64,000 nucleotides of DNA from Streptomyces chattanoogensis (GCF_001294335.1 NZ_LGKG01000141.1:235043-299042); one strand, 5' to 3'; positions 9,007 to 17,979 are shown, counted from the first letter of the stretch. The notes: a model not told the origin generated them from the letters alone. Translations and numbers: made by a program.

Positions 9007-10020
9007 GTGGACTTCCAACTCACCGACGACCAGCGGGCGTTGCGGGACGGAACGCGGGAGCTGCTGGCGGGGCGGTTCGGCCGGGAACGGCTGCGGGCGG
9101 CGGTCGACGGCCCCGTGCTGGACCGGGAGCTGTGGCGGGAGCTGGCCGCGGCCGGGTTCTTCGCGCTGCGGCTGCCGGAGGCGGACGGCGGGGTGGGCCT
9201 CGGCCTTCCGGAGGCGGTGCTGGTCCTGGAGGAGGCGGGCCGGGCCCTGCTGCCGGGACCGCTGGTCGCCTGCCAGCTGCTGGCCGGAATCGTGGACGGC
9301 GTCGCCACCGGCGAGCGGATCGTCGCCCTGGCCGACGCGCCGGCCGCCCCGGCGGACGGCCCACCGCACCCGGCCGTCACCTCCGCCCCCGTCCTGTGGG
9401 AACACCCGGCCGACTGCGACACGTTGATCTTGCTGGGGGGTGCACAGGGGGCGGATCCGGTGCACGAGGGGCGCGAAGCCGGGGCGTACCGAAGCGCAGC
9501 CGCCGATGTCGTCCGCACCCCTTTCGCCTCGGTCGACCCCCTGACCCCGCTCGCCCGCGTAACAGACATCCCTCGCAAAATACCCCTCCCTCTCGACGTG
9601 GCCCGGGTGCGCCGCGAAGCGGCCCTGCTCACCGCCGCCCAGCAGCTGGGCGGTGCGGCCCGTACGGTCGACATGGCGGTGACGTATGCGCGCGAACGGG
9701 AGCAGTTCGGCGCGCCCATCGGCTCCTTCCAGGCGGTCAAGCACCTGTGCGCGCAGATGCTCGTACGAGCCGAAATCGCCCGAAGTGCGGTGTATGCGGC
9801 GGCGGTCACGGAGGGTGTTCTCGATGCGACGGCCGCGAAACTGCTCGCCGACGAGGCTGCGGTGCGTAACGCCCGGGACTGCCTGCAGGTTCATGGCGGC
9901 ATGGGGTTCACCTGGGAGGCCGATGTGCATCTGCATCTCAAGCGGGCCTGGTTGCGTGCCGAGTTCTGGGGTGGGGCCGGTGCGGCGGAGGAAGCGCTGG
10001 CCGAGGGCTTGATCGCCTGA
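9007..10020 (+). CDS. Acyl-CoA dehydrogenase (FadE-type), second of the pair
   Basis: A 337-residue partner, shorter than usual because the central beta domain is reduced: after VACQLLAG it goes quickly to the C-terminal helical domain. Seen: DFQLTDDQRALRDGTRELL at the N-terminus, YAREREQFGAPIGSFQAVKH, and QVHGGMGFTWEADVHLHLKRA near the end. GTG at 9007 has GAGGGG 4 bases upstream; an alternative GTG at 8995 overlaps the previous stop. Its position directly behind another dehydrogenase suggests a joint enzyme. The substrate is unknown. Confidence 0.85.
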   Translation: MDFQLTDDQRALRDGTRELLAGRFGRERLRAAVDGPVLDRELWRELAAAGFFALRLPEADGGVGLGLPEAVLVLEEAGRALLPGPLVACQLLAGIVDGVATGERIVALADAPAAPADGPPHPAVTSAPVLWEHPADCDTLILLGGAQGADPVHEGREAGAYRSAAADVVRTPFASVDPLTPLARVTDIPRKIPLPLDVARVRREAALLTAAQQLGGAARTVDMAVTYAREREQFGAPIGSFQAVKHLCAQMLVRAEIARSAVYAAAVTEGVLDATAAKLLADEAAVRNARDCLQVHGGMGFTWEADVHLHLKRAWLRAEFWGGAGAAEEALAEGLIA

Positions 10021-10484
10021 CGGGAGTGGAGACGATGAGGCGTTCCGCGGACCGGGAAACCGGATTCCGGCACCCCCTGTGTGAAATGTCGGATACCGCA
10101 CGCACAAGCGGTCACGGAGGGTCGATATCGGGTTGTGTCCTAGGCGTGACTCGTCACAGGCGGGAGTCGGCGTTCCGCTCGGGTACGCTCCCTTGGGTGC
10201 GAGTGGTTTTGTGGCGCAGCGTTCGCGGTGCCGTCGAAATGACGGCTCCGGGGTACGGACTGCGCGCCGCTCGCCTCGGGCGGGGGCCCGAGAATTCCCC
10301 TTGTTCGACTCCCCGCAAAGTGCGTCGCACAGTATGCAGCACGCATACTCCCTTGCGCTGGAATATGCCCGAAGCGCTTGTTGGGGTGACTGAACGTCAA
10401 CCATGCTGTGCTTCACCGGGGTCACGGACCGTGACTCTGTGGAGGCGCGAGGCGATGTTTCCGCCGGTTCGGATGGTGTGAGCG
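10021..10484. other. 464-bp spacer with three short palindromes, no convincing gene
   Basis: An open frame (10026-10481) lacks family features and I do not believe it. The spacer is less GC-rich than its flanks and holds small palindromes: GTGAC-tc-GTCAC at 10146-10157, GCCGTC-gaaat-GACGGC at 10230-10246 and GTCACGG-a-CCGTGAC at 10421-10435. It is probably a long regulated leader for the gene at 10485. Confidence 0.5.
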
Positions 10485-10961
10485 GTGCAGGTGCTTCAGG
10501 TTCAGTTGGAGGTACGGCCCGACCCCGCAGAAGTGGGGCGGGCCAGGCGGTGGGCCCGGTCGAGGCTGATGGGGTCCGGTATAGGGGCCGATGAGCCGCT
10601 GGCGGAGACGCTGATCTTGTTGATCTCCGAGCTCGTCACCAATGCCGTGGTGCACACCGGCTCGGCCGCCAAGCTGCGGATGTGCTTCTCGGGCGCCGGT
10701 GCGGTGGTGGGGACCGTACGGGTCGAAGTGGTGGACGCCAGCGCCCGCCCGCCGCGCCAGCGGCACGCCGACGGCGAGGACACCAACGGCCGCGGCCTGG
10801 AGCTGGTGGACGGCCTGGCGGACCGCTGGGGCTGGCAGCAGGAGGGCGCCGGCAAGCGGATCTGGTGCGAGGTGGACCGCGGCCAGTCGCTGTTGATGGC
10901 GGCGGGGGGCGAACTGGGGGCGTACGAGCCCCGCCGCGCCGTGACCACGCACCGGATGTAG
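10485..10961 (+). CDS. HATPase ATP-binding regulatory protein (RsbW/anti-sigma-like)
   Basis: A 158-residue single-domain protein with the GHKL ATPase fold of anti-sigma/serine-kinase regulators abundant in Streptomyces. Seen: ELVTNAVVHTG (N box, about 48-58), VEVVDASARPP (G1 region) and GRGLELVDGLADRWG (G2). There is no sensor or dimerisation domain. GTG at 10485; MQVLQVQLEV is the likely N-terminus. It is preceded by the palindrome-rich leader and followed by a tandem repeat tract. The partner sigma or anti-anti-sigma factor is not in the window. Confidence 0.85.
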   Translation: MQVLQVQLEVRPDPAEVGRARRWARSRLMGSGIGADEPLAETLILLISELVTNAVVHTGSAAKLRMCFSGAGAVVGTVRVEVVDASARPPRQRHADGEDTNGRGLELVDGLADRWGWQQEGAGKRIWCEVDRGQSLLMAAGGELGAYEPRRAVTTHRM

Positions 10962-10992
10962 GTGCATCGCCCGCCACGCGACCTCACCGCTG

Positions 10993-11240
10993 AGCTGCGT
11001 AGCACTGAACCGCGTAGCACTGAACCGCGTGTGACCGAACTGCGCGTCACTGAACCGCGTGTCACTGAGCTGCACGTGACCGAACCGCGCGTCACTGAGC
11101 TGCATCTGACCGAACCGCACGCCGGTAAACCGCGCGCCGGTGAACCGCGCGCCGGTGAACCGCGCACCGGCACACCACGCGTCAGTAAATCGCACCCGAG
11201 TAAATCAGATCCGAGTAAGTCGGGTGCAACTGAATTAGTC
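10993..11240. repeat. Degenerate 15-bp tandem repeat tract, about 16 units
   Basis: Units such as GCACTGAACCGCGTA and CCGGTGAACCGCGCG follow one another with a strict 15-bp period and moderate divergence. Because 15 bp is five codons, any open frame reads as pentapeptides. On the minus strand from GTG at 11195 the frame gives ARFTG, ARFTG, ARFTG, VRFGQ, MQLSD, ARFGH and so on, a pattern like pentapeptide-repeat proteins, but that frame then runs antisense through the HATPase gene. The plus frame reads TEPRV/TELRV. Coding status is unproven. Confidence 0.8.
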
Positions 11241-11467
11241 CAGACCAGGTGTTGACGTGGCGTGCCGAGTTGATCACCCTTGGGTGGGGCGATTCGCCGC
11301 GAGGGGACGCCGAGGCCGTGGGGGAGCCGGTCATACGGTCCGGGGCCTTGGCGAGTGCGGGTCGCGGCCGGTTGGGGGTGCCTCCGGCGGGAGCCGGGGG
11401 AAGGTGGCGGTCCGCGGTGCCGCGCTCGGGGCGCGCATGGGCGCACCGCCACCTGGCCGGCCGGTCC

Positions 11468-12394
11468 TCACAGGACGGCCACCGGCGCCACGGGGGTCCC
11501 GCTGCCGCCGACGAACGGCTCGGCCATCGCCGACAGCAGGAACGTGTGACGGCCCTCCGCCGCACAGGCCTCGCCCAGCTCCTCCAGGTTCCAGTTCTGG
11601 CCCTGCAGCATGCCCATCTCCACCAGGTCGAGGGCGTGCACCGGCAGCCAGAGGTTCTCGACCTCCGGCGGGAAGATCTCAAACGTGAGGGTGTCGTTGG
11701 CGACCGCGGCCACATCGCGGGCGTGGAACCACTCGGGGGTGCGCAGCGACAGCCCGGGGGAGGGGAACGCGTACGCCTGGCGGTCGCCCGCGAGATAGTG
11801 CTGGATCTGGCCGGTCCGGATGAGGACGATGTCGCCGGGCCGCACCCTCGTCCCCGCCAACTCCTCGGCGGCGTCGAGGTCTTCGGGCGTGACGGCGTGC
11901 CCTCCGGGCAGCCGGCCGGTGCCGTGTGCGCGGGCGACGTCCAGGAGGACGCCGCGGGAGACGACCGGGGTGGCCTTCTCGATGCCGAGGAAGGCGGCGC
12001 CGCCGTGGGCGGTGACGGAGTCGGCGGGGCGGTTGTTGTAGAGCCGCCCGGAGTGGGAGACATGGGTGAGGCCGTCCCAGTGGGTGGAGGCCTGGAGCCC
12101 CATGGTCACCGCGTCGTCGGAGGTGGCGACCGTACCGGGGCCGAAGATCTCCTGGTTGATCGCGGTCATCGTGTGCAGCGGGTTGATCCGCCCGGGGATC
12201 ATGCCGGTCTGTACGCCGTCCTGCCGGAGCGGGAGGGCCAGGGGAATGCGCCGGCCGGTACGGATGCCGGCGGCGGCCGCCCGCACCACCTCGTCGGTGA
12301 TCAGGTTGAGGGTGCCGATCTCGTCGTCGGCCCCCCACCGGCCCCAGTTGTTGACGCGTTTGGCGATGTCGTGGAACTCCTGCGGCAGGGGCAT
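11468..12394 (-). CDS. Cyclase-family metal-dependent hydrolase (kynurenine formamidase-like fold)
   Basis: A 308-residue protein of the Pfam Cyclase family, whose members hydrolyse amide or ester bonds or open rings. The metal site region is seen as STHWDGLTHVSH (about 103-114), a variant of the usual HxGTHxDxPxH, followed by GVLLDVARAHG and DIVLIRTGQ. The N-terminus FHDIAKRVNNWGRWG with GTLNLIT is typical of the longer members. ATG at 12394. It is divergent from the SDR operon with a CTGACG palindrome between them, so it belongs to the same regulon; a ring-opening role is inference. Confidence 0.85.
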   Translation of the reverse strand: MPLPQEFHDIAKRVNNWGRWGADDEIGTLNLITDEVVRAAAAGIRTGRRIPLALPLRQDGVQTGMIPGRINPLHTMTAINQEIFGPGTVATSDDAVTMGLQASTHWDGLTHVSHSGRLYNNRPADSVTAHGGAAFLGIEKATPVVSRGVLLDVARAHGTGRLPGGHAVTPEDLDAAEELAGTRVRPGDIVLIRTGQIQHYLAGDRQAYAFPSPGLSLRTPEWFHARDVAAVANDTLTFEIFPPEVENLWLPVHALDLVEMGMLQGQNWNLEELGEACAAEGRHTFLLSAMAEPFVGGSGTPVAPVAVL

Positions 12395-12439
12395 GGCGGC
12401 CTCCGGGGTCTTGTGTTTGACTCGCGCCTGCCCAAAAAT

Positions 12440-12454
12440 CTAACGGTCCGTCAG
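12440..12454. promoter_or_regulatory. Palindromic operator (site 3)
   Basis: CTAACGGTCCGTCAG, one change from the consensus, placed between the divergent cyclase (start 12394) and SDR (start 12477) genes, so it could control both. Confidence 0.7.
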
Positions 12455-12476
12455 AAAATGCGGGAAGGGGTGCGGC

Positions 12477-13382
12477 ATGGCGAACGCGGAGAAGTTCTTG
12501 GCCGGCAAGGTGGTGGCCGTCACGGGCGCGGGACGCGGCATCGGGCGCGCCGTCGCGCTCGCCTGCGCCGCGCACGGTGCGCGGGTCGTGGTCAACGACT
12601 ATGGCGTGGCGATCGACGGCGGCGAGCCGAGCAGCGAGGTCGCCGAGGCGGTGGTGAAGGAGATCGAGGCCGCGGGCGGCGTCGCCACCGCGGTCGCCGA
12701 CGATGTGTCCACCATGGCCGGCGGCCAGCGGATCGTGGACACCGCGCTGGCCCACTACGGACGGATCGACGGGGTCGTCTGCGTGGCCGGAATCCTGCGC
12801 GAGCGGATGCTCTTCAACATGTCCGAGGAGGAGTGGGATCCGGTGGTCGCCACTCATCTGAAGGGCACGTTCACCGTATTCAGGGCGGCGGCGGCCGTGA
12901 TGCGGCGGCAGGGGACGGGCACCCTTGTGGGCTTCACCAGCGGCAATCATCAGGGCTCCGTTTCGCAGGCCAATTACGCGTCCGCGAAGGGCGGCGTCAT
13001 TTCGCTGGTCCGGAGCGCGGCACTGGGGCTGCACAAATACGGGGTGACCGCCAACGCGGTGGCACCCGTCGCGCGGACGCGGATGTCGGCCAAGGTCCCG
13101 ATGGAACTCAAGGAAATCGGGGAGCCGGAGGACGTGGCCGCGTTCGTCGTCTACCTGCTGAGCGACCGGGCCAGGGACGTCACGGGGCAGGTCTATACGG
13201 TGGCCGGCCCGAAGATCGCGGTGTGGGCCCAGCCGGGGGAGCTTCGCTCCGTGTACGCCGACGGGGGGTGGACGCCGGAGAAGGTGGCCGAGGTGGTGCC
13301 GGGGGTTGTCGGCGTCGACCCTATGCCGATGCTGGCGCAGCTGTCGGCTATGGCCGAAGCGGCCAAGGCGGCGGCCGGTTAG
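12477..13382 (+). CDS. SDR-family dehydrogenase (3-hydroxyacyl-CoA dehydrogenase / MFE2-like)
   Basis: A 301-residue Rossmann oxidoreductase. Seen: TGAGRGIG cofactor loop (about 16-23), VVVNDYG after beta-2, GILRERMLFNMSEEEWD, and the active-site block ending NYASAKGG (Tyr-x3-Lys). The N-terminal style with NDYG and the long C-terminal tail resemble the dehydrogenase domain of peroxisomal multifunctional enzyme type 2 and actinobacterial homologues of sterol catabolism. It would oxidise a 3-hydroxyacyl-CoA or a ring alcohol. It leads an operon with a broken dehydrogenase, an alcohol dehydrogenase and an MFS transporter. ATG at 12477, site 3 upstream. Confidence 0.85.
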   Translation: MANAEKFLAGKVVAVTGAGRGIGRAVALACAAHGARVVVNDYGVAIDGGEPSSEVAEAVVKEIEAAGGVATAVADDVSTMAGGQRIVDTALAHYGRIDGVVCVAGILRERMLFNMSEEEWDPVVATHLKGTFTVFRAAAAVMRRQGTGTLVGFTSGNHQGSVSQANYASAKGGVISLVRSAALGLHKYGVTANAVAPVARTRMSAKVPMELKEIGEPEDVAAFVVYLLSDRARDVTGQVYTVAGPKIAVWAQPGELRSVYADGGWTPEKVAEVVPGVVGVDPMPMLAQLSAMAEAAKAAAG

Positions 13383-13587
13383 GCCCACGTTGTCGGCCTG
13401 TCCGCTGCGCTTTGCCTGGGCCGTACGTTGTCGGCTGTCCCGCCGTGGGGGTTGTTCGCCGTTGCGCCTGGCGGTGGGCGGGGGTTGGTTGTCGGCCGCG
13501 GTGCCGGCCCTCCGGACTTCGTCCTGCGGTCCGTCCCCTCCCGACGGTGGGGGTGAGGGGGCTCGGTGGGGGCGAGCGTCCCACTCC
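13383..13587. repeat. Repeat-like G-rich spacer, probable dispersed intergenic element
   Basis: About 200 bp between the SDR stop and the first recognisable dehydrogenase codons. It contains three copies of GTTGTCGGC (13389, 13427, 13488) and near-repeats CCGCTGCGCTTTGCCTGG/CCGTTGCGCCTGGCGG. Base usage is T- and G-richer than coding DNA around it. It looks like a Streptomyces intergenic repeat that replaced the 5' end of the next gene; this needs a genome comparison. Confidence 0.45.
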
Positions 13588-14505
13588 CACTGCGCGCGGC
13601 ACATCGGCGAGAACCTGCTCGCGCCCACGCTGCTCGCGTACGGGGACGACGCGCAGCGCACCCGGTTTCTGCCGCCCATCGCGCGGGGCGAGGAGCTGTG
13701 GTGCCAGGGCTACAGCGAACCGGAGGCGGGGTCGGACCTGGCGGCGCTGCGTACCACCGCGGTCCGGGACGGTGACACGTACCGGATCAGCGGGCAGAAG
13801 ATCTGGACCTCGCTGGCCCGGGAGGCCGACTGGTGCTTCGCGCTCGTCCGGACCGATCCGGACGAGCGCCGGCACCGGGGGCTGTCGTTTCTGCTGGTGC
13901 CGATGGACCAGCCGGGGCGGATCGAGGTGCGGCCGATCCGGCAGATGTCGGGGACGGCGGAGTTCAACGAGGTGTTCTTCGACGGGGCCGTGGCGCGGGC
14001 CGGGCATGTGGTGGGCGGTGAAGGCGCCGGCTGGCGGGTGGCGATGGGGCTGCTGGCGCGGGAGCGCGGGGTGTCCACGCTCGTCCAGCAGATCGGGTTC
14101 GCGGCCGAGCTGGCCGAGGTGGTCGCGGCCGCGGTCCGCTGCGGGACGGTGCGTGATCCGGTGCTGCGCGATCAACTCATCCAGCAGTGGGCCGAGTTGC
14201 AGGTCATGCGATGGAACGCGCTGCGGACCCTGGGGGCGGCGGGGGACGTGGGCGCCCCCAGCGTGGCGAAGCTGCTGTGGGGCGGGTGGCATCAGCGGCT
14301 GGGAGAGCTGGCCGTGCGGGTGCGGGGTGCCGTGGCCGCGGTGGGGCCCGCCGGCTGGTCCCCGGACGCGCCGTACGAACTCGACGCGCTGCAGCGGCTG
14401 TTCCTGTTCACCCGGGCCGACACCATCTACGGCGGTTCGGACGAGATCCAGCGCAACATCATCGCCGAGCGGGTGCTCGGCCTGCCCAGAGTGGAGCGTC
14501 GATGA
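13501..14505 (+). pseudogene. N-terminally truncated acyl-CoA dehydrogenase
   Basis: Family sequence begins abruptly at about 13588 (ARHIGENLLAPTLLAYG) and then runs normally through CQGYSEPEAGSDLAALRTT, GQKIWTSLAREADW, and the intact end GGSDEIQRNIIAERVLGLP. About 90-100 residues of the N-terminal helical domain expected of full-length FadE proteins (compare the 384-residue protein at 7844) are missing and replaced by the repeat-like spacer. The frame stays open to a GTG at 13501, but those residues show no family resemblance. A different frame just upstream (GASVPLPLRA) hints at a frameshift at the junction. Translational coupling to the next gene (ATGA at 14502) survives. Confidence 0.7.
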
Positions 14506-15572
14506 AAGGCGTCATTTTCGACGGCGAGCAGACCCGGGTCGTGGACGATCTGGAGGTGCGGGACCCGGGGCCGGGCGAGGTCCTGGTGGGGATCCGGGCC
14601 GCCGGGCTGTGCCACAGCGATCTGTCGGTGGTCGACGGGACCATTCCGTTCCCGGTGCCGGTGGTGCTGGGGCACGAGGGGGCGGGCGTGGTCGAGGCCG
14701 TGGGGGCGGGGGTGCAGCATGTGGCGCCCGGTGACCATGTGGCGCTGTCGACGCTGGCCAACTGCGGCGCCTGCGCCGAGTGCGACCGGGGGCGGCCGAC
14801 GATGTGCCGTAAGGCGATAGGGATGCCGGGCAAACCGTTCCGGCGGGGGAATACGGAGCTGTTCAACTTCGCGTCGAATTCTGCCTTTGCGGAGCGCACG
14901 GTTGTCAAAGCGGTGCAGGCCGTGAAGATTCCCGAGGACATTCCGATGACGTCGGCCGCATTGATCGGGTGCGGGGTGCTGACCGGGGTCGGTGCCGTAC
15001 TGAATCGCGCGAAGGTGGATTTCGGGGATTCGGTGGTGGTGATCGGGGCCGGCGGTATCGGGCTCAATGTGCTGCAGGGGGCGCGGATAGCGGGTGCCTC
15101 GGTGATTGTCGCGGTGGACGCCAATCCGGCCAAGGAAGCGGTGGCGCGGCGGTTCGGGGCCACGCATTTCGTTGCCGCGTCGGCGGTGGCGGACGGCGTC
15201 AAGGCGGTGAAGGAGGTGTTGCCGGCCGGGGCCGATCACGCCTTTGAATGTGTGGGCAGTACGCGGCTGATCCGGCAGGCGGTCGATCTGCTGGACCGGC
15301 ACGGTCAGGCGGTGCTTCTCGGGGTGCCGCCGGCCGGTGCGGAGGCGTCGTTCCTGGTGTCGTCGATGTATTTGGACAAGTCGATTCTGGGGTGCCGTTA
15401 TGGGTCGTCCCGGCCGCAGCGGGATATCGCACGGTACGCGCGGATGTATCGCGAAGGGCGGCTGCTGCTGGACGAATTGGTGAGCAGGGCCTATCCGGTG
15501 GAGGATTTCGCCAAGGCTGCGGATGACGCCCATCACGGGCGGGTGGCCCGGGGGGTTCTGACCTTCGCCTAG
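14502..15572 (+). CDS. Zinc-dependent alcohol dehydrogenase (MDR family)
   Basis: A 356-residue medium-chain dehydrogenase. Catalytic zinc ligands are seen in GLCHSDLSVVDG (Cys about 38) and GHEGAG, structural zinc cysteines in NCGACAECDRGRPTMC (about 88-103), and the nucleotide loop GAGGIGLNVLQGA followed by VAVDANPAK, where the Asp favours NAD over NADP. It would oxidise an alcohol to an aldehyde or ketone. The ATG at 14502 overlaps the stop of the truncated dehydrogenase, so it is in the SDR operon controlled by site 3. Confidence 0.88.
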   Translation: MKGVIFDGEQTRVVDDLEVRDPGPGEVLVGIRAAGLCHSDLSVVDGTIPFPVPVVLGHEGAGVVEAVGAGVQHVAPGDHVALSTLANCGACAECDRGRPTMCRKAIGMPGKPFRRGNTELFNFASNSAFAERTVVKAVQAVKIPEDIPMTSAALIGCGVLTGVGAVLNRAKVDFGDSVVVIGAGGIGLNVLQGARIAGASVIVAVDANPAKEAVARRFGATHFVAASAVADGVKAVKEVLPAGADHAFECVGSTRLIRQAVDLLDRHGQAVLLGVPPAGAEASFLVSSMYLDKSILGCRYGSSRPQRDIARYARMYREGRLLLDELVSRAYPVEDFAKAADDAHHGRVARGVLTFA

Positions 15573-15697
15573 GCGCCCAGGTGCGTTGGGCGAAGAGGGC
15601 GCGTACCGCGTGCGCGGCGGCGCGGGTGGCCCGATCCTGGCGATTGCTGACCCTTCGGCCACTCGTCCTGCCAGGGGCGGGCGACGATGCTGCTCCG

Positions 15698-16990
15698 GTG
15701 AGTCAGATAACCGAACTGTCCGCGCGGGGAACCGCCCCCGCCCCCGCTCGTGGGCGGCGCCCCCACCGGGCCTGGTCCGTCGCCGCCGTCACCTTCCTCA
15801 CCCTCATCGGTGCGGCCGGCTTCGCCTCGCTGCCCGGTCTGCTCATCGACCCGCTGCATGCCGCGTTCCACTGGTCGCGCGGCACCATCGGCTTCGCGGT
15901 GTCCGTGAACCTCGCGCTGTACGGGCTGACGGCTCCGTTCGCCGCCGCCCTGATGGACCGGTTCGGGATACGGCGGGTGGTGGCGGCCGCCCTCACCCTG
16001 ATCGCGGTCGGCGCCGGCCTGACCGTCTTCATGACCGCGGCCTGGCAACTCGTCCTGCTGTGGGGCGTGCTGGTCGGGCTGGGCAGCGGCTCGATGGCGC
16101 TGGCCTTCGCCGCCACGGTCACCAACCGCTGGTTCGTCGCCCGGCGCGGGCTGGTCACCGGGATCCTCACGGCGGCCGGGGCCTCCGGGCAGCTGGTCTT
16201 CCTGCCGCTGCTCTCCTGGATCGTGGAGCGGTACACATGGCGGCCCGCGGCCGTCACGGTGGCACTTGCCGCGCTCGCCGTCGTCCCCCTGGTGTGGCTG
16301 CTGCTGCGCGACCACCCGGCGGACGTGGGCCTCGCGCCGTACGGGGCAACGGAGTTCGTCCCCAAGCCGCCGCCGCAGCGCGGCGCGGCCCGGCGCGCGC
16401 TGCGGGCCCTGCGCTCGGCGGCCGGCACCGGTCCGTTCTGGCTGCTCTCCGGTACCTTCGCGATCTGCGGCGCCACGACGAACGGCCTGGTCAAGACGCA
16501 CTTCGTGCCCGCCGCGCACGATCATGGAATGCCGATGACCGCCGCCGCTTCGCTCCTCGCGGTGATCGGCGTCTTCGACGTCGCCGGGACCATCGCCTCC
16601 GGCTGGTTCACCGACCGCTTCGACACCCGCCGCCTGCTCGGCGTCTACTACGGCCTGCGCGGCGTGTCCCTGATGTTCCTGCCGCTGCTGCTGGCCGACT
16701 CCGTCCACCCGCCGATGGTCTTCTTCATCGTCTTCTACGGCCTGGACTGGGTCGCCACCGTCCCGCCCACCATCGCCCTGTGCCGCGAGCACTACGGCGA
16801 GGACGGCGCGATCGTCTTCGGCTGGGTGCTCGCCGCCCACCAGGTGGGCGCCGCACTGATCGCCTTCCTGGGCGGCCTGGCGCGGGACGCCTTCGGTACG
16901 TATGACCCGGTCTGGTGCGCGTCCGGGGCGCTGTGCGCGGTCGCGGCGCTGATGGCGCTCGTCATCCGCCGCCCGCGCGCCGCCGCTTGA
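15698..16990 (+). CDS. MFS transporter (monocarboxylate/oxalate-formate type)
   Basis: A 430-residue protein with about twelve membrane segments. Seen: MDRFGIRRV (loop 2-3 signature region), VLVGLGSGSMALAFAATVTNRWF, a central cytoplasmic loop around 200-225, and SGWFTDRFDTRRLLG in the second half. The VTNRWFVARRGLVTGI pattern is characteristic of the MFS group that carries carboxylates. It lies 125 bp after the alcohol dehydrogenase on the same strand, so it may import the regulon's substrate. GTG at 15698 chosen because homology starts soon after; upstream in-frame sequence is low-complexity. No CTGACG palindrome of its own is seen. Confidence 0.82.
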   Translation: MSQITELSARGTAPAPARGRRPHRAWSVAAVTFLTLIGAAGFASLPGLLIDPLHAAFHWSRGTIGFAVSVNLALYGLTAPFAAALMDRFGIRRVVAAALTLIAVGAGLTVFMTAAWQLVLLWGVLVGLGSGSMALAFAATVTNRWFVARRGLVTGILTAAGASGQLVFLPLLSWIVERYTWRPAAVTVALAALAVVPLVWLLLRDHPADVGLAPYGATEFVPKPPPQRGAARRALRALRSAAGTGPFWLLSGTFAICGATTNGLVKTHFVPAAHDHGMPMTAAASLLAVIGVFDVAGTIASGWFTDRFDTRRLLGVYYGLRGVSLMFLPLLLADSVHPPMVFFIVFYGLDWVATVPPTIALCREHYGEDGAIVFGWVLAAHQVGAALIAFLGGLARDAFGTYDPVWCASGALCAVAALMALVIRRPRAAA

Positions 16991-17053
16991 GGGGACCCGG
17001 CGTCGGGTCGGTCTCCCACCGGGTGCATGATCCGGTCGGAGGGGTGATGCGAG

Positions 17054-17950
17054 ATGAGCATGACCAGGAGCGGGACCGCCGGCGGTGTGTTCTGGAGCTG
17101 GCCGGCCGTGGCGGTCTCCATGGCCGCGCTGCTGGGCGAGGCGCTGGTCGCGGGGGCCGCGGTGACGATGTACGGCTTCACGCAGGAGGGGGCGGACGGC
17201 AGCCCCCTCCTGATGGCGGTCGTGCTGCCCCTCGCGCTTCTGCTGGGTGTCGTACCCGGGTTCGTGGTGACGGTCACCCTGGTGCTGCCCACCCTCTGGC
17301 TGGCGCGGTGGGCCATCAGGGCGGGCGGCCTGCCGGGGCGGTACGCCTGGTGGTGGACGGTGTGCGCCACGCCCTTCTCGGCGGCCGGCGCGACCCTTGT
17401 GTACGGCGCGATCCTCGCGCTCCTCGACCGCGGATTGGCGCCGCCGATGGCGTACCTCGTGCTGTGGCTGGCGCTGACGGCGGTCGCCGTACCCGCCGCG
17501 CTGCTCGCCGGGCACGCCGCGCGGGGTTCCGGTGCCCGGCGTTCCGCGTTGCTGACCGTCACCGTCGTGGGCGGCGGAGTCGCGGCCGCCGTCGGGGCGG
17601 CCCTGCTGGTCGTGGGCGCCGTCGCCACCGGGCTGCTGGGGGAGGCGGAGCCGCCGAACCTGACGCGTTCCGCGGTCGTCGGCGTCTGGGAGGACGGCTC
17701 CGGCGGCACGCTGCGGCTGCGCGGCGACGGGACGGCGAGTGCGTCGCGGGTGGGCGAGCCGGGGGAGCGCTGTGACGGCACCGGTCACTGGAGCCTTCAG
17801 GAGCCCCTGCCGGACAGTGGCCAGACCGTGCGGGTGAGCGGTGACTGCGCGGGGCAGTGGAACATCGGCGGTACGCAGGACCAGCCGGTGCTCTCCTACG
17901 ACCTGGACGATCCGGACACGGGGATCCGGTACGAGCTGACCCGGCGCTGA
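17054..17950 (+). CDS. Membrane protein with extracytoplasmic C-terminal domain, unknown function
   Basis: A 298-residue protein with five hydrophobic segments in the first about 205 residues and a C-terminal domain of about 85 residues (VVGVWEDGSGGTLRLRGDGTASASR...). The motif VGVWEDGSGGTLRLRGDGT resembles small Streptomyces lipocalin-like or stress-sensing surface domains, a loose resemblance only. ATG at 17054; GGAGGGGTGATGCGAG lies just before it. It shows no link to the catabolic genes and no operator upstream. Confidence 0.7.
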   Translation: MSMTRSGTAGGVFWSWPAVAVSMAALLGEALVAGAAVTMYGFTQEGADGSPLLMAVVLPLALLLGVVPGFVVTVTLVLPTLWLARWAIRAGGLPGRYAWWWTVCATPFSAAGATLVYGAILALLDRGLAPPMAYLVLWLALTAVAVPAALLAGHAARGSGARRSALLTVTVVGGGVAAAVGAALLVVGAVATGLLGEAEPPNLTRSAVVGVWEDGSGGTLRLRGDGTASASRVGEPGERCDGTGHWSLQEPLPDSGQTVRVSGDCAGQWNIGGTQDQPVLSYDLDDPDTGIRYELTRR

Positions 17951-17979
17951 GGGGCCGGAGGTGTCGCGGCCGGCCGCGC

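Noticed and set aside
10026..10481. 151-residue frame in the spacer before the HATPase gene
   Set aside because: No ribosome site, no recognisable fold, and the spacer holds several short palindromes better explained as regulatory DNA.
10993..11240. CRISPR array
   Set aside because: Units are contiguous with no unique spacers and diverge gradually.
10962..11255. Plus-strand frame of TEPRV/TELRV pentads
   Set aside because: Any frame through a 15-bp repeat yields pentads; no start site or fold supports it.
11249..14734. 1161-residue plus-strand open frame
   Set aside because: It crosses the cyclase (antisense), SDR and dehydrogenase genes in the wrong frame; third-position GC makes such frames long.
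15691..15710. GTGAGTCAGATAACC near the MFS start as a possible operator
   Set aside because: Only one half-site resembles the consensus; the other half is missing.
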